A DNA stretch of 64,000 bases from the NCBI GenBank assembly GCA_902546085.1, contig CACCIO010000002.1, positions 35,996 through 99,995 of the forward strand. The letters are read 5' to 3'. This document shows positions 26,645 through 35,119 of the stretch, piece after piece. The translations under genes were made by a program, and so were the position numbers. The stretch comes from an uncultured Pelagibacteraceae bacterium. GTDB lineage: Bacteria; Pseudomonadota; Alphaproteobacteria; Pelagibacterales; Pelagibacteraceae. Position 1 is the first letter of the stretch. Every line of letters begins with the position of its first letter. Under the pieces are notes generated by a model. It was not told the DNA's origin, searched no databases, and saw nothing but the letters and a program-made list of their open reading frames with translations.

Positions 26645-28476
26645 TCTAGTTCAAATTCTTTAGTATAGTTTTTCTTAAGTTTAGGGTTTTGATTATTTTT
26701 GTCTAGAATACAATTTCCAATTACGAGATAATCTAACTCAGTGCCCATAAAACAATTAAAAGCATCTGTTGGTGTATTTACAATTGGCTCACCTCTTACA
26801 TTAAATGAAGTATTAACTATCACAGGAAAACCTGTTTTTTCTTTAAACTTTGAGATTAAATCGTAATAACGACTATTTGTCTCTTTTGTAACAGTCTGAA
26901 TTCTAGCTGAATAGTCTACATGAGTTACTGCTGGAATTTCAGATCTTTTAATATTTAATTTATCTATACCAAAAAGTTTTCTTTGCTCATCCGTCATTTC
27001 AATTTTTTTATCAGAATTAATATTAGCTACTAATAACATGTAAGGGCTTTCAACATTCATTTCGAACCATTCTGACAAATCTTCTCTGAGAACTGAAGGT
27101 GCAAAAGGTCTAAAGCTTTCTCTATATTTTATTTTAAGATTTAAGTTTTTTTGCATTTTTTCGGACCTAGGATCTCCTAAAATAGATCTGCCTCCTAAAG
27201 CTCTTGGACCGAATTCCATTCTGCCCTGAAACCATCCTATAGCTTTTTCATTTGATAAAAGCTCGGCAGTTCTATTTATTAATTCATCGTACTTTAAAGT
27301 ATCAAAATTAGCACCTCCAGCTTTCAATTCCCTTTCAATTTCCTCTTGATTATATTCAGTTCCTAAATATGAACCTTTCATATCGTCCTTTAAATTTACA
27401 GATCTTTTATTGCCTTGATCAATATACCATAATGCTAAAGCTGCACCTAAAGAACCTCCTGCATCTCCTGCAGCAGGCTGAATCCAAATATTGTCGAAAA
27501 TTTTTTCTTTAAGAATTTTTCCATTTGCAACACAATTTAATGCTACACCTCCAGCTAAACATAAGTTTCTAATTCCATATTCTTTGCGAATAGATTTTGC
27601 CAACTTAATCATAATTTCTTCGGTAACTTTTTGAATTGATGATGCAATATCCATATGAAATTGGGTTATTTCTTCATTTTTAGGATTACGAGGTTTTTGA
27701 CCAAATAAGGTATTAAATTTTTCATTCGTCATCGTAAGTCCAGTTGCATAATTAAAGTATTTTTGATCAAGTCTAAAAGTACCATCTTCTTTCAAATCAA
27801 ATAATTGTTTTACTTTATCCTCATAAACAGGAGTTCCATATGGAGCTAAACCCATCAATTTGTATTCACCACTGTTTACCCTAAAACCTATATAATACGT
27901 AAATGCTGAATAAAGTAATCCAAGTGAATGAGGGAAATGTATTTCTTTTTTGATTTCTAAAGTTTCATTTTTTCCAACTGCAACTGTTGTTGTTGCCCAC
28001 TCTCCCACACCATCTGCAGTTAAAATAACCGCTTCATTGAAAGGTGATGGAAAAAAAGCACTCGCTGCATGACTTAGATGGTGATCTGAAAAAAAAATAT
28101 TTTCATCAGATTTGTAATTTTCATCATGTTTTTTAAGTTTATTAAATAAAAGATTTTTTTGAAAAAGTTTTTCTTTAATCCATAAAGGCATTGCTTTTGC
28201 AAATGAAGCGAAACCTCTAGGTGCAAAACCAACATATGTTTCTAATAATCTCTCAAATTTAAGAAAAGGTTTCTCAAAAAAAACTATTTGATCAACTTCA
28301 TTTAATTTTAAGTTGCTATATTTTAAGACAAATTCTATCGCATTATAAGGATAATTAGAATCATGTTTTTTTCTAGTAAATCTTTCTTCCTGAGCTGCTG
28401 CAATTATTTGTCCATCAATCAAAATACAAGCTGCACTATCGTGATAAAAAGCTGAAATACCTAATATTGAACTCAC
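26641..28476 (-). CDS. NodU/CmcH-type O-carbamoyltransferase (SxtI-like)
   Basis: These enzymes transfer carbamoyl from carbamoyl phosphate to a hydroxyl of a sugar, antibiotic or toxin. The 611-aa product has the N-terminal Kae1-like domain (ISAFYHDSAACILIDG, DHHLSHAASAFFPSPF, ADGVGEWATT and CLAGGVALNCVANG). A C-terminal YrdC-like domain follows (WFQGRMEFGPRALGGRSILG and NTSFNVRGEPIV). The start codon is GTG at 28476, one base after the stop of the DUF5989 peptide. With its two upstream partners it matches the sxtI-J-K arrangement. The acceptor is unknown; no sugar or toxin pathway is adjacent. Confidence 0.93.
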   Translation of the reverse strand: MSSILGISAFYHDSAACILIDGQIIAAAQEERFTRKKHDSNYPYNAIEFVLKYSNLKLNEVDQIVFFEKPFLKFERLLETYVGFAPRGFASFAKAMPLWIKEKLFQKNLLFNKLKKHDENYKSDENIFFSDHHLSHAASAFFPSPFNEAVILTADGVGEWATTTVAVGKNETLEIKKEIHFPHSLGLLYSAFTYYIGFRVNSGEYKLMGLAPYGTPVYEDKVKQLFDLKEDGTFRLDQKYFNYATGLTMTNEKFNTLFGQKPRNPKNEEITQFHMDIASSIQKVTEEIMIKLAKSIRKEYGIRNLCLAGGVALNCVANGKILKEKIFDNIWIQPAAGDAGGSLGAALALWYIDQGNKRSVNLKDDMKGSYLGTEYNQEEIERELKAGGANFDTLKYDELINRTAELLSNEKAIGWFQGRMEFGPRALGGRSILGDPRSEKMQKNLNLKIKYRESFRPFAPSVLREDLSEWFEMNVESPYMLLVANINSDKKIEMTDEQRKLFGIDKLNIKRSEIPAVTHVDYSARIQTVTKETNSRYYDLISKFKEKTGFPVIVNTSFNVRGEPIVNTPTDAFNCFMGTELDYLVIGNCILDKNNQNPKLKKNYTKEFELD

Positions 28477-28477
28477 C

Positions 28478-28627
28478 TTAAAAAATTGTGTAAATAAATG
28501 GAGCTACTGCCGAACCTTGGGTTAAAACTATTAATCCACCAAATATTACAAGAACGATAATTATAGGTAAAAGCCAATATTTTTTTCTAACTTTTAAAAA
28601 TTCGAAAAATTCTTTTACAAAGCTCAT
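28478..28627 (-). CDS. DUF5989/SxtK-like 49-aa membrane peptide
   Basis: This short frame encodes MSFVKEFFEFLKVRKKYWLL, then PIIIVLVIFGGLIVLTQGSA and VAPFIYTIF. It has one helix (about 18-36) between a basic amphipathic start and a conserved-looking VAPFIY end. The pattern matches DUF5989, a small family that occurs beside carbamoyltransferases (SxtK in saxitoxin clusters). It is 1 nt before the carbamoyltransferase start and directly follows the SxtJ-like gene. Its size makes it easy to miss in automatic annotation. Confidence 0.88.
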   Translation of the reverse strand: MSFVKEFFEFLKVRKKYWLLPIIIVLVIFGGLIVLTQGSAVAPFIYTIF

Positions 28628-28628
28628 A

Positions 28629-29012
28629 TTAAAATTGATTCTTCATTTTACTTTTTGGCCCATTTTTTTCAATCCAATAAGATTTATTATTATTATATTT
28701 CAAATTTAATACGTCTTTTCCAAAAAATCTTATTATTAAACCTATAGGTGTTACTACTAAAAAAAATATTATACCCATGATCAGAGGTGATACTATTTTT
28801 CCTAATAATATCCCAATCTTAAACCAAAGTTTATTCAAAGGAGTTAAAATTTTGGAATTTAATAAACCTAGGACTAAGAAGATTAAAGAAATTATTATTG
28901 ACCAGACTCTTATTTCTTCACTGTGGGTTAAGGGGTACAAAGCTATAAGCAAGAAAACTATAAAAAAAACAATACCAAAACTTCGATTAGAACTTATTTT
29001 GATATCATCCAT
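28629..29012 (-). CDS. SxtJ-like membrane protein
   Basis: The 127-aa product has about four hydrophobic segments. It includes FGIVFFIVFLLIALYPL, LTPLNKLWFKIGILLGKIVS and LVVTPIGLIIRFFGKDVLNL, a layout matching the SxtJ family that accompanies O-carbamoyltransferases. It ends one nucleotide before the DUF5989 gene. Its start overlaps the end of xsc by 8 nt, so the whole set may be read from the xsc promoter. The function of SxtJ proteins is not established; membrane recruitment of the transferase is an inference. Confidence 0.83.
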   Translation of the reverse strand: MDDIKISSNRSFGIVFFIVFLLIALYPLTHSEEIRVWSIIISLIFLVLGLLNSKILTPLNKLWFKIGILLGKIVSPLIMGIIFFLVVTPIGLIIRFFGKDVLNLKYNNNKSYWIEKNGPKSKMKNQF

Positions 29013-30789
29013 TTAAAGATTTTTGAGGTTTCATGTCATTTTTATTGATACCCGCAACTTTCACAGGTTTTTTCATAGCATCTCTTCTAAAAGGTTCGCC
29101 AAGTTCTTGATTTAAAATTACTTCTATAAAGGTTGTAATCCCTTTCTTTTGATCTTCACATGATTGTTTAATAGCATTTGTGGTTTCTTCCATTGTTCTA
29201 ACTGTTACACCTTTTAAACCACAAGCTTCAGCAACTTTAGCATAACTTAATTCTGGATCTAACTCTGTACCAACAAAATTATTATTAAACCACAGTGTAG
29301 TATTTCTTTTTTCCGCACCCCATTGATAATTTCTAAAAATCACCATTGAAATCGCTGGCCACTCTTCTCTAGCACATGAGCTCATCTCATTCATGCTAAT
29401 ACCAAAAGCGCCATCTCCTGCAAAACCAATCACTGGAGTATCTGGACATCCAATTTTTGCTCCTAATATAGATGGAAAACCATAGCCACATGGACCAAAC
29501 AATCCAGGTGCTAAATATTTTCTACCTTTTTCAAAAGTAGGATAAGCATTACCAATTGCACAGTTGTTTCCTATGTCACTTGATATTATTACATCATCTG
29601 GCATACCTGCTTGAATTGCTCTCCATGCTTGTCTGGGAGACATTCTATCTGCATCTCTTTTTCTAGCTTCTTTATTCCACACTGTACCTTCATCATCTTC
29701 TTCATGATCTAGACTTGATAATTTTTGTAACCATGCAGACTTTGTTTGATGAATTATGTCTTTTCTTTTTTGTCTATCTGTATCACCTGCAGTTGGTGAA
29801 AGTTGTGCTAGCAATTGTTGTGCCACTAGTTTCGCATCACCACAAATTCCAACTGTAACTTTCTTTGTAAGACCAATTCGATCAGAATTCATATCCACTT
29901 GAATAATACTTGCATTTTTTGGCCAATAGTCCATTCCATAACCTGGCAATGTGGAGAATGGATTTAATCTTGTACCTAAAGCTAAAACGACGTCTGCTTG
30001 TTTTATTAATTCCATTCCAGCTTTTGAACCATTGTATCCTAAAGGACCAGCAGCTAAAGGATGGCTTCCTGGAAAGCTATCATTATGTTGATAACCCGAA
30101 CATACCGGTGCATCTAATTTTTCTGCAAGTTTTTTACAATCTTCAATCGCGCCACCAATAACAACACCAGCACCTGACAATATAACTGGAAACTTTGCTT
30201 TTGATAATAAGTCTGCAGCTTTTTTTATTGCATCTACTCCACCTGCTTGTCTCTCCAACCTTACAATTGGCGGAAGATCAATATCAATTACTTGTGTCCA
30301 ATAATCTCTTGGAACATTTATTTGCGCAGGTGCAGATCCTCTAATAGCTTTTTCTATAACTCTATTTAACACTTCAGCCATTCTTGATGGATCTCTTACT
30401 TCTTCTTGATAACAAACCATGTCTTTAAATAAATTCATTTGCTCTACTTCTTGAAATCCACCTTGCCCCATTGTTTTGTTCGCTGCTTGTGGTGTAACTA
30501 ATAAAAGAGGTGTATGATTCCAATAAGCTGTTTTAATTGGTGTAACTAATCCAGTAATTCCTGGTCCATTCTGAGCAATAACCATTGACATTTTACCAGT
30601 AGCTCTTGTGTAACCATCAGCAATCAAACCACCATTTGTTTCATGGGCGACATCCCAGAAAGTAATACCTGCATCTGGAAAAATATCTGAAATTGGCATA
30701 AAGGCTGAACCGATAATTCCGAACGCATGTTCAATACCGTGCATTTGTAAAACTTTTACAAAAGCTTCTTCTGTTGTCATTTTTGTCAT
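29005..30789 (-). CDS. xsc: Sulfoacetaldehyde acetyltransferase
   Basis: Xsc is a thiamine-diphosphate enzyme that converts sulfoacetaldehyde and phosphate to acetyl phosphate and sulfite, the key step in taurine and isethionate use. The 594-aa product has the cofactor glutamate in DVAHETNGGLIADGYTRATG (near 50) and the C-terminal ThDP motif FAGDGAFGISMNEMSS...NYQWGAEK. The KTMGQGGFQEVEQMNLFKDM segment is typical of Xsc rather than of acetolactate synthase. The site AGAGAGG lies upstream of ATG 30789. It is divergent from suyA-suyB across 112 nt. Confidence 0.93.
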   Translation of the reverse strand: MTKMTTEEAFVKVLQMHGIEHAFGIIGSAFMPISDIFPDAGITFWDVAHETNGGLIADGYTRATGKMSMVIAQNGPGITGLVTPIKTAYWNHTPLLLVTPQAANKTMGQGGFQEVEQMNLFKDMVCYQEEVRDPSRMAEVLNRVIEKAIRGSAPAQINVPRDYWTQVIDIDLPPIVRLERQAGGVDAIKKAADLLSKAKFPVILSGAGVVIGGAIEDCKKLAEKLDAPVCSGYQHNDSFPGSHPLAAGPLGYNGSKAGMELIKQADVVLALGTRLNPFSTLPGYGMDYWPKNASIIQVDMNSDRIGLTKKVTVGICGDAKLVAQQLLAQLSPTAGDTDRQKRKDIIHQTKSAWLQKLSSLDHEEDDEGTVWNKEARKRDADRMSPRQAWRAIQAGMPDDVIISSDIGNNCAIGNAYPTFEKGRKYLAPGLFGPCGYGFPSILGAKIGCPDTPVIGFAGDGAFGISMNEMSSCAREEWPAISMVIFRNYQWGAEKRNTTLWFNNNFVGTELDPELSYAKVAEACGLKGVTVRTMEETTNAIKQSCEDQKKGITTFIEVILNQELGEPFRRDAMKKPVKVAGINKNDMKPQKSLNG

Positions 30790-30901
30790 AAAACTAGAAC
30801 CTCTCTAAAGTTTTAATTTAAGTATTTATAAAATTCGTTTGTTAATTTTTGCGATTAATATATAAGATTTTACAAAATTCAAACAAACAATTCGACACGA
30901 T
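30790..30901. promoter_or_regulatory. Shared divergent promoter region xsc / suyA
   Basis: This 112-nt spacer must hold promoters for both the xsc and the suyA-suyB transcripts. On the plus strand TTGTTA followed after 16 nt by TATAAG is a reasonable -35/-10 pair. Partial inverted repeats (CGTTTGTTAA near 30836 and AAACAAACAATT near 30880) flank it and might bind a regulator. The elements are read by eye and remain weak; co-control of both sulfonate branches is an inference. Confidence 0.4.
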
Positions 30902-31186
30902 ATGGCAACAGATATTATCATACACGATAAAAAAGACAACGTGGGAGTAGTTGTAATAGAGAAAATCACTCCTAAACAAGACTGTGCTTGCTGGATAATG
31001 GAAGATGACAGTTCAACAAATATTCAATCCGTGGATGAAATACCTTTAGGTCATAAAATTGCAATGGCTGACCTTAAAGAGGGTGATACTATTTTAAAGT
31101 ATGGTCACGATATTGGTAAAGTTGTTAAATCAATCAAAAAAGGTGAGCATGTACATGTTCACAATGTAAAAACAAAGAAGTGGTAA
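30902..31186 (+). CDS. suyA: (R)-sulfolactate sulfo-lyase small subunit (SuyA-like, SAF domain)
   Basis: SuyAB splits 3-sulfolactate into pyruvate and sulfite. The 94-aa product is a stand-alone SAF domain like the N-terminus of altronate dehydratase (UxaA family), with [26 protein letters not shown]. The HKIA and YG..IG elements are typical. It lies 4 nt before the large subunit gene. An altronate or galactarate dehydratase cannot be excluded by sequence alone. The separate subunits and the Xsc, sulfite exporter and APS reductase genes favour sulfolactate. Confidence 0.85.
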   Translation: MATDIIIHDKKDNVGVVVIEKITPKQDCACWIMEDDSSTNIQSVDEIPLGHKIAMADLKEGDTILKYGHDIGKVVKSIKKGEHVHVHNVKTKKW

Positions 31187-31190
31187 TAGT

Positions 31191-32357
31191 ATGGAAATAC
31201 CAAAGAGCTTTTTAGGTTATAAAAGAGAAAACGGCAGAGCCGGAACAAGAAATCATGTGATTATTTTACCAGTTGATGACATTTCAAACGCATGTGCAGA
31301 AGCAGTTGCTAATAATATTAAAGGCACAATCGCTCTTCCTCATTCTTATGGAAGACTTCAGTTTGGTGCAGATTTAGAGCTTCATTTTAGAACAATGATA
31401 GGAACTGGATGTAATCCAAATGTTGCAGCAGTAATTGTTATTGGTATTGAGCCGAAATGGACAAAAAAAATTGTAGATGGAATTGCTAAAACTGGGAAAC
31501 CGGTTGAAGGATTTCATATTGAGCGTACAGGAGATATTGGTACGACAATGAAAGCATCAAAAAAAGCACAAGAATTTGTGATGTGGGCTTCCGAGAAACA
31601 AAGAGAAGAATGTCCTTTAAGTGATTTATGGATTTCAGTTAAGTGTGGTGAATCTGATACTACTTCGGGATTAGCTGCAAACCCAACTGTTGGTAACTTA
31701 ATGGATAAACTTGAACCATTAGGAGTTCACTTATGTTTTGGTGAAACATCTGAATTAACTGGTGCAGAAAAAGTTTGTGCAACTAGAGGAGCTACAAAAG
31801 AAGCCTCTGAAAAATTTATGAAAACCTGGAGGTCTTATAATGATTTTATTTTAAAAGAGGCAACAGATGATCTTTCTGAAAGTCAACCAACAGCTGGGAA
31901 TATAGCTGGGGGTTTAACTACAATTGAGGAAAAAGCTTTTGGGAATTTTCAAAAAATTGGTAATTGTAAATTTATTGATGTCCTTGAACCTGCTGAAGAA
32001 CCAACTAAAGGGAAAGGTTTATATTTTATGGACACATCATCTGCTGCTGCAGAATGTGTAACCCTTCAAGCTGCTGCTGGATTTAATATTCATTTATTTC
32101 CAACTGGACAGGGAAATATTGTTGGAAATCCAATTGAACCTGTAGTTAAATTAACAGCTAATCCATTAACTGTAAAAGGGATGGGAGAGCATATTGATTG
32201 TGATGTTTCAAAAATTCTTTCAAGAGAAATGAATTTATCTGAAGCAGGTGATGAATTAATTAAAACTACACTTAGAGTTGCTAACGGTAGATTAACTTGC
32301 GCTGAAGCTTTAGGTCATAAAGAATTTGTTATGACCAAACTTTATAGAAGTGCTTAA
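31191..32357 (+). CDS. suyB: (R)-sulfolactate sulfo-lyase large subunit (SuyB-like)
   Basis: The 388-aa product is the catalytic part of a UxaA-family lyase. It begins [20 protein letters not shown] and has [38 protein letters not shown] and [14 protein letters not shown], with conserved cysteines in GTGCN and VKCGES that likely bind metal. UxaA-type dehydratases share these motifs, so the substrate is deduced from context (xsc next door, sulfite exporters and aprMBA downstream). The expected products are pyruvate and sulfite. Confidence 0.87.
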   Translation: MEIPKSFLGYKRENGRAGTRNHVIILPVDDISNACAEAVANNIKGTIALPHSYGRLQFGADLELHFRTMIGTGCNPNVAAVIVIGIEPKWTKKIVDGIAKTGKPVEGFHIERTGDIGTTMKASKKAQEFVMWASEKQREECPLSDLWISVKCGESDTTSGLAANPTVGNLMDKLEPLGVHLCFGETSELTGAEKVCATRGATKEASEKFMKTWRSYNDFILKEATDDLSESQPTAGNIAGGLTTIEEKAFGNFQKIGNCKFIDVLEPAEEPTKGKGLYFMDTSSAAAECVTLQAAAGFNIHLFPTGQGNIVGNPIEPVVKLTANPLTVKGMGEHIDCDVSKILSREMNLSEAGDELIKTTLRVANGRLTCAEALGHKEFVMTKLYRSA

Positions 32358-32373
32358 TTAAATTTAATCTCGA

Positions 32374-33441
32374 ATGAAATTTAAACAATACCTGGTAGTA
32401 CTACCAGGTATCACATTAGCATTTGTTCTTTACACTTTATCACAAGGTTTTAATAATATTATTGGTATTGAATTATTAGGCTATGAAAAAAGCCCAATAT
32501 CTACTGCAATGATTGCTATTTTATTAGGGATTTTATTTGGAAATATCTTTCAAATTAGAGAAAGTTTTTTAAAAGGGTTGGATTTTACCCAGAGACATAT
32601 TCTTAAAATTGGTATTATATGTTTAGGAATTCAATTAAAACCATTTGAGTTTTTAGAATTTGGTGCAATTGCGTTTCCATTAATTATAATCTGTATAATT
32701 AGTGTTTTAATAGTAATAAAACTTCTTATTAAAAAATTAAAAATACCAACAAGAATGGCTTACTTAATATCAATAGGCAGTACTGTGTGTGGTAGTACTG
32801 CAATACTAGCTACTGCTCCAGTCATTGGTGCAAAAAAAAATGAAGTATCTTATGCAATTGCTAATATTACATTGTTTGGAATACTTTCGATGCTAATTTA
32901 TCCTTATTTTGCGGACTTTTATTTTGAAAGTGAGCCTTTATTAATTGGATTATTTTTGGGTACTTCTATTCATGAAACCTCTCAAGTTGCAGCTGCAGGA
33001 TTAATCTATGACCAGCAATTTAATAGTCCTGAAACTTTAAATATTGCAACAGTCACAAAATTAATAAGAAATACCTTTTTAATTATTATGATCCCTTTGT
33101 TTGCATTTCTTTATAATCGAGGAAAAACCACAGAAAAAAAATACTCAATAGTAGATATTTTTCCTTACTTTGTATTAGGATTTGTAGGCATGATAATAAT
33201 TAGAAATTTAGGAGATCTAATGTACTCAAATAATTACAATTGGTTAATTGCAGTTGAGAGTATTCAATTGTCCTCAAAAATATTTTTAACAATGGCGATG
33301 GCAGCAATAGGTCTTTCCACTAACTTAAAAGAAATAAAAAATATGGGTTACAAACCTTTTGTTGTTGGTTTTATAGGTATGTTAACCGTAGGTATAGTTT
33401 GTATTACAACTATAGAAATATATTTGATTTATTTTAATTAA
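32374..33441 (+). CDS. YeiH/UPF0324-family putative sulfate or sulfite exporter
   Basis: The 355-aa product has about ten membrane helices and UPF0324 signatures: AILLGILFGN, KIGIICLGIQLKPFE, GSTVCGSTAILATAPVIGA and HETSQVAAAGLI. Homologues are called putative sulfate exporters in sulfonate-degradation clusters. It follows suyB by 16 nt and probably removes sulfite or sulfate made by SuyAB and Xsc. Its stop interlocks (TTAA) with the convergent TauE-like gene. Confidence 0.88.
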   Translation: MKFKQYLVVLPGITLAFVLYTLSQGFNNIIGIELLGYEKSPISTAMIAILLGILFGNIFQIRESFLKGLDFTQRHILKIGIICLGIQLKPFEFLEFGAIAFPLIIICIISVLIVIKLLIKKLKIPTRMAYLISIGSTVCGSTAILATAPVIGAKKNEVSYAIANITLFGILSMLIYPYFADFYFESEPLLIGLFLGTSIHETSQVAAAGLIYDQQFNSPETLNIATVTKLIRNTFLIIMIPLFAFLYNRGKTTEKKYSIVDIFPYFVLGFVGMIIIRNLGDLMYSNNYNWLIAVESIQLSSKIFLTMAMAAIGLSTNLKEIKNMGYKPFVVGFIGMLTVGIVCITTIEIYLIYFN

Positions 33442-34517
33442 GATTTAATTGCTAATTTTTTTCTGAAATTTGAAATAAATCGTCTTATAAAAGCAGCCCC
33501 AACTCCTAAAATAATAGCAAACATAATTGTAAATAGACCGTAAAAAAAAGGCATCTCTTTTGAAAAATCAATTATGAATTCTGAGAAGAAATTTAAATCA
33601 GAACTTATTGTTAAGCTAACTCCATTTATAATTTCATCAGCAAAGAAAGTATCATATGCAATTGCTATTCCTACTATTAACAATAAAATTGCTAACAAAG
33701 CTCTAAGGCCAGAACTATCTATACTTTCACCTAATTTTTGACCAACTTGAACTCCAATAATTGATCCTACAACCAGCATCAGTACTAAAAATAAATCTAT
33801 AGATCCATAATTAAAAGAATGAAGAAAAGTAACAATCACACTTACAAATATAGTAACAAACAAAGATGTGCCTGGAACTAATTTTGTAGGCATCTTAATT
33901 ATATAAATCATAGCTGGAACCAAAATAAACGCACCTCCAATTCCCATAATCGCTGCAATAAATCCAACTAATAAACCAATTATAATTGGAGTAAATATAC
34001 TTTCATATAATTTTGATTTTGGAAATCTCATTCTTAAAGGAAGCCCATGTATCCAATAATGTACATGCAATTTTTTTTTAACTATTATATTTCTTTTAGC
34101 TTTATCTATTTCGCCTAAACTTTCGACTAGCATTAAAGTGCCAATGATTGCTAAAATATACATATATGCTAATGATATTACTGTATCAATTTTTCCAATC
34201 CCTTTAAAATATGTAAATGTATAAATACCTAATGTAGTACCAATAACGCCACCAATAACAATAATAGAACCCATTTTATAATCTAAAGTGTTTTTTAAAT
34301 AATGAGTAGTTGACCCAGAAACCGAGGTAGCTAAAATGTTGTTGGCTTCATTTGCAACTGCATATGCAGGAGGTATTCCTAAAAAAATAAGAAAAGGTGT
34401 CATTAAAAATCCTCCACCTACACCAAATAAACCTGAAAGTACTCCAACAATTGCGCTTAATAAAAGTATCTCGATAGGGTTAACAAAAACTTGAGCTATG
34501 GGTAAAAATACTTCCAT
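33438..34517 (-). CDS. TSUP-family (TauE/SafE) putative sulfite or sulfonate exporter
   Basis: The 359-aa product has eight or so helices in two repeats, each with the TSUP glycine motif: GVLSGLFGVGGGFLMTPFLI (near 25) and GFIAAIMGIGGAFILVPAMI (near 185). It is longer than many family members because of a central cytoplasmic loop and an extra C-terminal helix. Located between suyAB-yeiH and the apr operon, it most likely exports sulfite. Having two unrelated exporter families next to one another suggests that high sulfite flux must be handled. Confidence 0.9.
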   Translation of the reverse strand: MEVFLPIAQVFVNPIEILLLSAIVGVLSGLFGVGGGFLMTPFLIFLGIPPAYAVANEANNILATSVSGSTTHYLKNTLDYKMGSIIVIGGVIGTTLGIYTFTYFKGIGKIDTVISLAYMYILAIIGTLMLVESLGEIDKAKRNIIVKKKLHVHYWIHGLPLRMRFPKSKLYESIFTPIIIGLLVGFIAAIMGIGGAFILVPAMIYIIKMPTKLVPGTSLFVTIFVSVIVTFLHSFNYGSIDLFLVLMLVVGSIIGVQVGQKLGESIDSSGLRALLAILLLIVGIAIAYDTFFADEIINGVSLTISSDLNFFSEFIIDFSKEMPFFYGLFTIMFAIILGVGAAFIRRFISNFRKKLAIKS

Positions 34518-34545
34518 AAAAATTTACAAGCTGTTAAAAAACAAC

Positions 34546-34680
34546 TTAATTAAAAGTAATAAACGTTCCAACCAAAATCACTCCCCAGTAAGCTGTTAAA
34601 CTTGCAATAATTCCTGCTTTGATAAATGTAGTTTTAAGATTTAAGAATTTATTTACAATTTTTAAGTTAGAAAGAAACAT
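34546..34680 (-). CDS. 44-aa single-span membrane peptide upstream of the TauE-like exporter
   Basis: A frame from ATG 34680 encodes MFLSNLKIVNKFLNLKTTFI followed by KAGIIASLTAYWGVILVGTF and ITFN. A basic N-terminal half precedes one membrane helix (about 23-42). It ends 28 nt before the exporter start on the same strand, so it could be its accessory peptide. The family is unknown. Coding support is composition, topology and position only. Confidence 0.5.
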   Translation of the reverse strand: MFLSNLKIVNKFLNLKTTFIKAGIIASLTAYWGVILVGTFITFN

Positions 34681-34747
34681 TAAATCCGTCAATACACCTA
34701 CAACGAAATTTGTCAAACAATAATTTTAAATTAGGGAATTTTTTTAC

Positions 34748-35098
34748 TTAGTAGATCGTTGCCCCAAAAACTTTAATCGTGCCGTCCTCGACTCCTAATA
34801 CTAGCCTCCCCAAGAACTCGCCTGGGATCTCTTTATTCCTTTGTTTAATCAGAACAGTTATATGATCTCCTCTTCTAAGGGTTCCAAAAGGCTCAAAAGT
34901 CTCTTTTAGATTGGTAATTATCTTATTATTTGCCCACTGCTTACCAAGCTCTACCTCGTTTGCGCCAAAAAGCATTTGAGTAGAGAAATCTCTGGTAAAT
35001 CCTCCATAATCTTTGAGATTAGATGATTTAACTAAATTATCCCAAATAGGTTTGGCTAATTCATAAATTTCATCATCTGTTTTAGATAAAATATCCAT
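34748..35098 (-). CDS. Conserved-looking protein of unknown function, last gene of the apr operon
   Basis: The 116-aa soluble product lies 21 nt after aprA on the same strand. The N-terminal half is helical (KTDDEIYELAKPIWDNLVKS). The C-terminal half is a small beta domain with LRRGDHITVLIKQRNKEIPG and GRLVLGVEDGTIKVFGATIY. It has no cysteines and no signal peptide. Codon and base use match the neighbours. I do not recognise the family. A chaperone or regulatory partner of APS reductase is one possibility, but only the position supports it. Confidence 0.8.
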   Translation of the reverse strand: MDILSKTDDEIYELAKPIWDNLVKSSNLKDYGGFTRDFSTQMLFGANEVELGKQWANNKIITNLKETFEPFGTLRRGDHITVLIKQRNKEIPGEFLGRLVLGVEDGTIKVFGATIY

Positions 35099-35119
35099 TT
35101 GATATAGTTTAATAATCTA

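Noticed and set aside
29910..30161. Plus-strand frame within xsc
   Set aside because: Xsc motifs are continuous on the minus strand; the frame has no start site or similarity.
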